NCBI GenBank assembly: GCA_963617275.1
Contig: CAVENX010000020.1
Coordinates: 1-64,000 of the forward strand
From: Limivicinus sp963617275
GTDB taxonomy: Bacteria > Bacillota > Clostridia > Oscillospirales > Oscillospiraceae
Direction of reading: 5' to 3'
DNA length: 64,000 nt
Part shown: positions 32,988-39,524 of the stretch, one piece after another
Layout: each line of letters starts with the position of its first letter
Position numbering within the stretch: the stretch's first letter is position 1
Program-made: the position numbers and the translations under genes
Notes under the pieces: generated by a model
What the model was told of the DNA's origin: nothing
Seen by the model: the letters and a program-made list of their open reading frames with translations, nothing else
Database searches by the model: none

Positions 32988-33962
32988 TCAGAAATCCAGA
33001 CCGTCGATGTCAAAATATTTTTTCGCAAAATCAACCGATCCAACGCAAAATTCGCGCCCTTTCAGATAATTGAGAACGCCGGCGTCGGTCGGAAAGGAAA
33101 AGACGAGCTTATAGGAGTACAGAGCCTGCCCTTTTTCTCCGAAATCCTTGTTGAATCTTTCACTGCCGTATTTCCCGTCGCCCAGAAGCGGCCAGCCGGC
33201 ATGAGCCATCTGCGCTCTTATCTGGTGTGTGCGGCCGGTAAGCAGATGACATTCGACAAGAGAAAGCCGCCCTTTTGTGCGGAGTGTTCTGTATTCCGTG
33301 ACAGCGGTGCGGCTTCCCGGCTCCGCGTTGTTTTTTATATATACCTGATTTTTTCCGGCATCCTTGAACAGAAAGTTTTCAAGTCTCCCCGCGGGCGGCT
33401 TCGGCCTTCCGTTCACAGCGCAGAGATAGTATTTTTCTATCTCGCGTTCCTTGATTTTTTCGTTGAGGATACGCAGTGCCTCGGCATTCTTGGCGGCGAT
33501 AACTATGCCGCCGGTGTTTCTGTCGATCCTGTTGCAGAGTGCCGGAGTGAAAGAGTTTTCCTCTTTAGGACGCCATTCGCCGTTTTGCACCAAATACGCC
33601 TGGATGTTTGCAATCAGCGTGTTATAATCCCATACACCGGCGCTGTGACAGAGAACGCCGGGCTTTTTGTCTGCCAGAAGAATATTTTCATCCTCGTATA
33701 CTATTGTCAGCTTCGGTGTGCCGACCTTGAGATATGAGTTCTCCTCCTTCGGCTTTTCAAAAAATTCGTCGTTGATATACATCTGGACGGAGTCGCCTGT
33801 TGAAAGCCTTGTATCACGCCTGGCTCCTTTTCCGTTCAGCTTGATGCGCTTGAGCCTTATGTACTTCTGAAGCAGCGATTCTGGCAGCAGCGGGACGGTT
33901 TTGCCGATGAAGCGGTCAAACCTCTGCCCAGAATCGTTTGTGTTTACGGTAAATTCTTTCAC
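32988..33962 (-). CDS. RluA-family pseudouridine synthase with S4 domain
   Basis: A 324-residue RNA-modifying enzyme. An N-terminal S4 RNA-binding domain (about 13-70, KYIRLKRIKLNG) precedes the catalytic core. The conserved Asp lies in NRIDRNTGG (about 138-146), a variant of the usual HRLDxxTSG. GRTHQIRAQMAHAGWPLLGD (about 245) is the second hallmark. Start is GTG after GGAGAA. Targets are probably 23S rRNA, as in the RluC/RluD group, but this cannot be fixed by eye. Confidence 0.9.
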   Translation of the reverse strand: MKEFTVNTNDSGQRFDRFIGKTVPLLPESLLQKYIRLKRIKLNGKGARRDTRLSTGDSVQMYINDEFFEKPKEENSYLKVGTPKLTIVYEDENILLADKKPGVLCHSAGVWDYNTLIANIQAYLVQNGEWRPKEENSFTPALCNRIDRNTGGIVIAAKNAEALRILNEKIKEREIEKYYLCAVNGRPKPPAGRLENFLFKDAGKNQVYIKNNAEPGSRTAVTEYRTLRTKGRLSLVECHLLTGRTHQIRAQMAHAGWPLLGDGKYGSERFNKDFGEKGQALYSYKLVFSFPTDAGVLNYLKGREFCVGSVDFAKKYFDIDGLDF

Positions 33963-34022
33963 GGCGGTTCTCCTTGTGTATGGAGGATTTTATCAGACGG
34001 CCAAACGGCGGGGCGGACGGCT

Positions 34023-34616
34023 TTATACGGCATTTTCAAAAATATCAAAGCATCTGCGTTCGATGCTTTCTTTCAGAATAAAATATGTACAAAGCTTATC
34101 TTCCGCACCGTCATAGATGCCGAAAGAAAAGTAAATTGCGGAATACAGTGAAAATGCCTTTTCGGCGGCTCCGGTCACGTTAAAGGAACGGATAAGCCCT
34201 GTAAGAGCTTCGACAGGGGACGAGACGAGATAGCCGCAGTGCAGGCGGCTCATCTCGGCACTGCGGTATTGTTCCAGCACGAGCATTTTTCTGAACGATG
34301 AGGCAAATTCGTCCTCCGTCCAGAATGAAAAGCAGGATACGCAGAAAGAGAGCGCTGCTTTCACCGCAGGCGGCGTATTTGCATGTGCAGCGTATTCGTC
34401 AGTGCAATTTGTCCATGAAAGGCAGGTCTGCGAATAAAGCTGTTCCATTCGGGAGAGAATTGAATCGAATATATCACGTTTGTTTTTGAAGTGCTTGTAC
34501 AAAGCGCCCTTGGTTATTCTGAGACGGCCTGCGATATCGCTTACCGATACTGCTTCAAAGCCGTTCTGCGAAAAAAGCGTGAGGGCTGTATTAAGTATTT
34601 GCTCTCTCGTGTCGTT
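34023..34616 (-). CDS. TetR-family transcriptional regulator
   Basis: A 197-residue repressor. The N-terminal helix-turn-helix has ILNTALTLFSQNGFEAVSV followed by ITKGALYKHFKNKRDIFDSI, the standard TetR recognition helix. The C-terminal ligand domain is not recognisable and is rich in aromatic residues (FCVSCFSFWTEDEF). The ATG at 34616 is chosen by GGAGG six bases upstream. It is downstream of a pseudouridine synthase start and has no obvious target gene beside it, so the regulated function is unknown. Confidence 0.88.
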   Translation of the reverse strand, partial: NDTREQILNTALTLFSQNGFEAVSVSDIAGRLRITKGALYKHFKNKRDIFDSILSRMEQLYSQTCLSWTNCTDEYAAHANTPPAVKAALSFCVSCFSFWTEDEFASSFRKMLVLEQYRSAEMSRLHCGYLVSSPVEALTGLIRSFNVTGAAEKAFSLYSAIYFSFGIYDGAEDKLCTYFILKESIERRCFDIFENAV

Positions 34617-34704
34617 CATTCTGCCCTCCGGATTTAAAACACCTTCCATTATTTTTGTATATTATATCATGGAAAATGAAAAAGCAACATAGCAAAATAA
34701 AAAA

Positions 34705-34730
34705 CGGGAAAAGGCGATGACCTTTTCCCG
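34705..34730 (-). terminator. Terminator of the PPi-PFK gene
   Basis: Ten-bp arms (34705-34714 and 34721-34730); on the minus strand six T and then ATTTTG follow. Confidence 0.88.
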
Positions 34731-34747
34731 GGAAATAAATCGGAAAT

Positions 34748-35989
34748 TTATTTTTCGATTATCTTCTTGAGCTTTGCGTAACGGGGCAGACCGTCTACCA
34801 TGGGAACATCGACCTCACCCTGAATAAGGGGAAGAATATAGTCGATGAACTCGTCCTTGAGGCCGTTGTGAGCGTCGTTGATCCATTCAATGGGGACCTT
34901 CTTTTCGGTGTTTGCGGCAAGAGTAAGAGGTTCGGCAATGAAATTGCATGTGTATTTGCCGTCAACATAAGCTCTCTCGAATGCGACCATCTTGTCGGTT
35001 TCACCCGCGACAGCCTTCTCGACGGCGACTTTACCGGCATTGAAGCTCTCGTTGACGTCGGTAAGTGATGCACAGTGAGCAGCACATCTCTGAAGAAGGC
35101 TCAGCTCAATGCCGCGTACCTTGATGCCGGTATGCTCGCCCAGCTTGCTTGCAAGCATTGCCGCCAGACCGCCCAGCTGCGCATGGCCGAAGCCGTCCGT
35201 CGCGGAGGTCTTCGCCTCGGAAACAAAGCTTCCGTCCACATAGTGGATACCCTCGGAAACGACGACGAATACATGACCTTTTTCCTTGTGCACTCTGTCA
35301 ACGTCGGCGATGAACTTGTCCATATCGAAATCTGTTTCGGGGAGGTAAATAAGATCGGGGCCGCAGCCGTAGTGCGTTGCCAGAGCCGCGCTTGCGGTCA
35401 GCCATCCGGCGTGTCTGCCCATTGCTTCAACAACGGTGATCATGGGCTTGTCGTAAACGTGCATATCCTTGCTGATCTCCATGCAGGAAGTCGCAATGAA
35501 CTTAGCTGCGCTTGCAAAGCCGGGACAGTGGTCGGTGCCGAAAAGGTCGTTGTCGATGGTCTTGGGAACGCCCATGACGCGGCACTCATAGCCGACGGAC
35601 TGCATATACTTGCTTATCTTGTTGCAGGTGTCCATAGAGTCATTTCCGCCGTTGTAGAAGAAGTAGCGGACATTATATTTTTTGAATATCTCAAGAATAC
35701 GCTTATAATCGGTGTCGTCCTTTGCGGGATCGGCGATTTTGTACCTGCATGAGCCAAGCTCTGAAGAGGGAGTGTGCAGAAGGTAGCTCAGTTCGGTGGG
35801 GTCTTCAAGATCCATAACATAAAGCTTGTCGTCGAGCACGCCCCTGATACCGTGCGCGGCGCCGTAAACCCTTGTTATCTCTTCCGCTTCAAGAGCAGTC
35901 TTGATAACGCCGTATGCGCTGGCGTTGATGACGGCGGTAGGGCCGCCGGACTGACCGATAATGCATGAACCGATGAGTTTCTTATCCAT
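34748..35989 (-). CDS. pfp: PPi-type 6-phosphofructokinase
   Basis: A 413-residue phosphofructokinase. GQSGGPTAVINAS replaces the usual GGDAPGMN loop. GGNDSMDT (about 102-109) has Asp at the donor-selecting position and PKTIDND (about 134-140) has Lys: together the signature of pyrophosphate-dependent enzymes. EAMGRHAGWLT and ELSLLQRC are also conserved. Such enzymes work reversibly and save ATP in anaerobic glycolysis. The ATG at 35989 follows GGAGG. It is divergent from fba across 145 bp, forming a glycolytic pair with possible shared control. Confidence 0.9.
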   Translation of the reverse strand: MDKKLIGSCIIGQSGGPTAVINASAYGVIKTALEAEEITRVYGAAHGIRGVLDDKLYVMDLEDPTELSYLLHTPSSELGSCRYKIADPAKDDTDYKRILEIFKKYNVRYFFYNGGNDSMDTCNKISKYMQSVGYECRVMGVPKTIDNDLFGTDHCPGFASAAKFIATSCMEISKDMHVYDKPMITVVEAMGRHAGWLTASAALATHYGCGPDLIYLPETDFDMDKFIADVDRVHKEKGHVFVVVSEGIHYVDGSFVSEAKTSATDGFGHAQLGGLAAMLASKLGEHTGIKVRGIELSLLQRCAAHCASLTDVNESFNAGKVAVEKAVAGETDKMVAFERAYVDGKYTCNFIAEPLTLAANTEKKVPIEWINDAHNGLKDEFIDYILPLIQGEVDVPMVDGLPRYAKLKKIIEK

Positions 35990-36087
35990 TTGAGAGTCCT
36001 CCGAAAATTTTTGTATTTTAGGCAATATACTTATTGATTCTGTCGCACATTGAGGATATAATATTCAACGGAATTTGTAAATATACT

Positions 36088-36099
36088 ATTTGTACAAAT
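36088..36099. promoter_or_regulatory. ATTTGTACAAAT palindrome between pfp and fba
   Basis: A perfect 12-bp palindrome with the same TTTGTACAAA core as the operator candidate at 19779-19794. It may be a regulator site for the divergent glycolytic genes. No clear -35/-10 pair could be assigned here. Confidence 0.4.
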
Positions 36100-36134
36100 T
36101 TTAATTTCACCAATGTTTGGAAGGGAGAATTTTT

Positions 36135-37070
36135 ATGCCATTAGTAACAACCAAAGAAATGTTTGAAAAAGCCTATAAGGGCGGATATGCCATCGGTGCA
36201 TTCAATGTAAATAATATGGAGATAGTTCAGGGTATCACCGAGGCGGCGAAAGAGGTCAACGCACCTCTTATCCTTCAGGTATCCAAGGGTGCGCGCGCAT
36301 ACGCAAACCATACTTATCTCATAAAGCTCGTCGAGGCGGCCATTCAGGAGACGGGGCTGCCCATCGCGCTGCATCTTGACCACGGCAGCGATTTTGAGCT
36401 GTGCAAGTCCTGCATTGACGGCGGCTTTTCTTCCGTCATGATCGACGCGTCCGGCAAGCCATTTGAAGAAAACATCGCAATTACCAGAAAGGTAGTTGAG
36501 TATGCACATGACCACGGCGTTGTCGTCGAGGCTGAGCTTGGCACATTGGCAGGCATCGAGGATGAGGTCAAGGTTGCTGCCGAGGACAGCTCATACACCC
36601 GCCCCGAAGACGTTCAGGAATTTGTTGAGAGAACAGGCTGCGATTCCCTTGCAATCGCAATAGGCACCTCTCACGGCGCTTACAAGTTCAAACCCGGCAC
36701 CGACCCCAAGCTGAGATTCGATATACTTGAAGATGTCGAGAAGAGACTGCCTGGATTCCCGATCGTTCTCCACGGCGCATCCTCCGTTCCTCAGGAATTT
36801 GTCAAGATCATCAACGAAAACGGCGGAAAGATGCCCGGCGCTATCGGCGTTCCTGAAGATCAGCTCCGCAAGGCCGCTTCCATGGCCGTCTGCAAGATCA
36901 ACATTGACTCCGACCTCCGTCTTGCAATGACCGCAACTATCCGCAAGTACTTCAACGAGCATCCTGATCATTTCGATCCGCGTCAGTATCTCGCTCCCGC
37001 ACGCGAGGCGATCAAGCAGATGGTAAAGCATAAGATCGTTGACGTTCTCGGCTGCGACGGAAAAGCATAA
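36135..37070 (+). CDS. fba: Class II fructose-1,6-bisphosphate aldolase
   Basis: A 311-residue zinc-dependent aldolase cleaving fructose 1,6-bisphosphate. N-terminal AIGAFNVNNMEIVQGI is typical. HLDHGSDFE (about 82-90) holds the catalytic Asp and a zinc His, EAELGTLAGIED (about 131-142) a metal ligand, and GTSHGAYKF and LHGASSVP two further ligands and the phosphate site. C-terminal NIDSDLRLA completes the site. The ATG at 36135 follows AAGGGAG. It is followed by a long G/C hairpin region without a T run and then by the pseudo-ATPase gene. Confidence 0.96.
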   Translation: MPLVTTKEMFEKAYKGGYAIGAFNVNNMEIVQGITEAAKEVNAPLILQVSKGARAYANHTYLIKLVEAAIQETGLPIALHLDHGSDFELCKSCIDGGFSSVMIDASGKPFEENIAITRKVVEYAHDHGVVVEAELGTLAGIEDEVKVAAEDSSYTRPEDVQEFVERTGCDSLAIAIGTSHGAYKFKPGTDPKLRFDILEDVEKRLPGFPIVLHGASSVPQEFVKIINENGGKMPGAIGVPEDQLRKAASMAVCKINIDSDLRLAMTATIRKYFNEHPDHFDPRQYLAPAREAIKQMVKHKIVDVLGCDGKA

Positions 37071-37177
37071 TAATCGGCTGAACTTATCAAGGCGGCAGCG
37101 TGCGGCGCGGCGTGAGAAAATGCCGCGCATGTGCTGTGCGGCGCTGCCTTAAAACTTTTGAAAGCGAGGGAGAGATA

Positions 37178-38815
37178 ATGCACAAATATCGGGGCGGAAA
37201 CGGCAAAGCATCCGGAAAAGACCCAATGGCATTTGACACGCTTCTGATCATCAGACTTGTTGCTGCGTCGCTGATATTTGCGGCTGCGCTTGTGCTTGGG
37301 AATCTGCCCGGTTTTGTAAGCGTTATCCTCCTTGTGCTTTCCGCCGTTGTCGCAGGATACGATATAGCGCTTGACGCCGTTTCGGATTTTTCGGACAGAA
37401 ATTTTTTCTCAACGTCGGTCGTCGTGACGGTGATAACGTTCATTTCATGTATAATCGGCTTCCCGGCTGAAGCGGCGGCTCTTGTGCTCCTTTATCAGAT
37501 AGGACTTATTCTCATTTCCTATGCGGAGGAGAAAAGCAGACTTTCTGCCATCGGATTACTGCGCTACCGCGAAAACAGCGTTTCGGAGACGGTTGCTAAA
37601 ATCGTCTTCCGGGATGGTGCGGGTCATACGGGACTTGAAGATTCAATACGTGAAAGCGCAGGCTTCGTGTTGAAGATCGGTATGATAATAGGCGTTTTAT
37701 ACGCGGTCATTACACCCCTTTTTACAAACAATACCTTTACGGTTTCCATACACCGCGCCATTACGATCATTCTTATTTCGACTCCAATGTCAGTTGTTAT
37801 TTCTATGCCGACTGCGGGGATAATGGGGATGTGCTTCAGCGCGGAATACGGCGTTATTTTCAGCAGCGCGGCCGTTATGGAGAGCTGCGCCGGAGCAAAG
37901 ACGGTTCTTTTTGACAATGCGGGCGTTTTTTTTCTGGAGGATTCGGCGGACATCAGGATCATGCCGGAACTCATTGATAAAAAAACATTTCTCACTTTTG
38001 CCGCGCATGTTCTTTATTACTCGGGGCAGCCGGAGGCAAAAGCGATCATGAGCGCCTTTTCTTCAGAGTGCCGGCTTGAGCTGATAAAAAATTTTACCGA
38101 CCATCCCGGTTATGGTTCGGAAGCAGATATAGCGGATAATCATGTGTTTATCGGGACGCGTGAATTTTTTGATTCCAGGGGCATTGATATAAAATCATCC
38201 GACGGTGATGCGCGATGCTTTCATATGACGATAGCCGGAAGATACGTTGGCTATTTTACGGTCAGCTTCCCGGTGCTTGAGGGCGGAGAGAATATAGTCA
38301 CGGGACTTAAAGAAAACGGAGTGAGCAGATGTGTTCTGTTGTGTGAGGAGAGCGACGGCGAAAGCAGAAGAACCGCCGATGAGCTTGATTTCCGCGAAGT
38401 GTATGGAGAATGTGACAGTGAGAGAAAGTACAGGATCGTCAAGGATATCTCCGATTCCGTAAAAGGCAGTTCGGTTTTTGTTTATGCGGATGGTGCTGAG
38501 ATTCACAGTGCGGCGGATGTCGATATGCATGTGAGTAAGGAAACAAGCTTTGCCGATGCTATGGTTTTGCCGGATTGTATAGTAAATATTCCGTTTTCAT
38601 TCAGCGTATGCAGAAGAGTGCGTGAAATTGCGGTTGAAAATGCCGTTTTTGCGTTTGTTGTCAAAGCAATTCTTATTTTTTTGAGTATAATCGGATATTG
38701 CAATTTGTGGTTTGCGATATTCATTGATATGGTTGCCGCTGTCGGTACGATTCTCAATACCGTGAGAGTGACGGGGCCTTCGCTGATCTCGCGGTTTATG
38801 GAGCGGGACAGCTGA
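37178..38815 (+). CDS. P1B-type ATPase-like membrane protein with degenerate catalytic motifs
   Basis: A 545-residue protein with the overall architecture of a heavy-metal P-type ATPase: paired helices, an actuator-like insert, TM helices, a cytoplasmic P/N-domain-like part (about 240-470) and two C-terminal helices. Every key motif is altered. TPMSV (about 204) stands where CPC is expected. FDNAGVF (about 244) replaces DKTGT: the Asp remains but Lys and Thr are lost. SGQP replaces SEHP, and ADGAEI (about 436) replaces GDGxND. ATP-driven transport therefore seems impossible, yet the frame is intact. The ATG follows GAGGGAGA. It may be a regulator or scaffold; the role is unknown. Confidence 0.72.
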   Translation: MHKYRGGNGKASGKDPMAFDTLLIIRLVAASLIFAAALVLGNLPGFVSVILLVLSAVVAGYDIALDAVSDFSDRNFFSTSVVVTVITFISCIIGFPAEAAALVLLYQIGLILISYAEEKSRLSAIGLLRYRENSVSETVAKIVFRDGAGHTGLEDSIRESAGFVLKIGMIIGVLYAVITPLFTNNTFTVSIHRAITIILISTPMSVVISMPTAGIMGMCFSAEYGVIFSSAAVMESCAGAKTVLFDNAGVFFLEDSADIRIMPELIDKKTFLTFAAHVLYYSGQPEAKAIMSAFSSECRLELIKNFTDHPGYGSEADIADNHVFIGTREFFDSRGIDIKSSDGDARCFHMTIAGRYVGYFTVSFPVLEGGENIVTGLKENGVSRCVLLCEESDGESRRTADELDFREVYGECDSERKYRIVKDISDSVKGSSVFVYADGAEIHSAADVDMHVSKETSFADAMVLPDCIVNIPFSFSVCRRVREIAVENAVFAFVVKAILIFLSIIGYCNLWFAIFIDMVAAVGTILNTVRVTGPSLISRFMERDS

Positions 38816-38891
38816 TGAATGTAGAACAAGCAGGGAGCAAGTGGACTTTTTTGGTTCAATGCAATAATTGTAGCAGAGCAAAATAAAGAAG

Positions 38892-38939
38892 CCCAAGTAA
38901 AGAGAGTGTGTGGCTCGCCACACACTCTCTTTACTTGGG
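38892..38939. repeat. 48-bp palindrome with 23-bp perfect arms
   Basis: Arms 38892-38914 and 38917-38939 are perfectly complementary with only TC between them. No T run follows on either strand. It is far longer than needed for a terminator. Termini of insertion sequences or a cruciform site are possible. Confidence 0.85.
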
Positions 38940-39087
38940 TTATGACATGCAGTGGAGTATTCTGTTTCTGGAAGAATCAAAGTTTCTGGCATCGAAACAA
39001 AGCCATTTCAGAACTTTGGTTTTGTTGCTGCAGCCATCGGTGCAACCGTTTGAACAAGGGCACTTCTTTTTTTGATTTTTGCAAGAA

Positions 39088-39136
39088 AAATGTTGGGTGT
39101 AGCTGATTTTCGCCGGATGTGTATACCCCAACATTT
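39088..39136. repeat. Intergenic hairpin, family copy B
   Basis: AAATGTTGGG (39088-39097) pairs with CCCAACATTT (39127-39136), followed by ATTTTAGAACC. The tail and the TATACCCC stretch match copies at 65-111 and 63845-63910. Confidence 0.6.
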
Positions 39137-39180
39137 ATTTTAGAACCTTTAGATTTTGTCCGGTACCGGATAAAAGCCGC

Positions 39181-39209
39181 TTCCATATCGGAGTTATGTA
39201 TGATAAAAT
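39181..39209 (+). promoter_or_regulatory. Weak promoter candidate for the 39245 gene
   Basis: TTCCAT, 17 bp, TAAAAT (39204-39209), preceded by TGA as an extended -10. Confidence 0.4.
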
Positions 39210-39244
39210 AAAAGATAACATAAGAAAAATCGGGGGGAAGGATT

Positions 39245-39487
39245 ATGGCAAGGGAAGAGAGTCGCTATCTGGCATCCGCCGGAGAAGAAGCAAAAAAATA
39301 TCTCAGAGAACTTAAAGAGTATAAAACGAAAGAAGAAAAAAAGGCTTTCGGACTGGCATATAAAATAAGAATAAGAGATATGAAGCGAAAAGCGGCAAAG
39401 CTTGAAGGCAGAGAAAGAGAATTGACAGAAAAGGCTATACACCGCTTGGTTTTCAAAACGGTGCTTATAAACGTTTTCAACAGATGA
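39245..39487 (+). CDS. Small basic helical protein of unknown function
   Basis: An 80-residue, Lys/Arg/Glu-rich protein predicted to be almost wholly helical (EEAKKYLRELKEYKTKEEKK and DMKRKAAKLEGRERELTEKA). No signal peptide or TM helix. GGAAGGATT precedes the ATG and a candidate promoter lies upstream, and the next gene begins 37 bp after. The size and charge suggest nucleic-acid or protein binding, but I do not recognise the family. Confidence 0.6.
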   Translation: MAREESRYLASAGEEAKKYLRELKEYKTKEEKKAFGLAYKIRIRDMKRKAAKLEGRERELTEKAIHRLVFKTVLINVFNR

Positions 39488-39524
39488 GCGCTTATATTTC
39501 TGCGAGCAGGGAGGAAGGAATATA

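Larger units (their letters stand above)
38816..39244. other. 429-bp intergenic region with long palindrome and hairpin copy B
   Basis: No convincing gene. It holds a 48-bp palindrome (38892-38939) and a hairpin resembling those near the window ends (39088-39136). A Cys-rich minus-strand frame at 38940-39134 has no RBS and looks fortuitous. Small A/T-rich direct stretches could be remnants of a mobile element, but no transposase reading frame was found. Confidence 0.5.

Noticed and set aside
37089..37150. G/C-rich hairpin after fba as a terminator
   Set aside because: Stem is interrupted and lacks a T run; it may be a weak attenuator, but the next gene could be co-transcribed with fba.
38940..39134. 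Small Cys-rich minus-strand frame in the 38.9-39.1 kb gap
   Set aside because: No RBS, overlapping hairpin copy B, and several alternative frames of equal quality.
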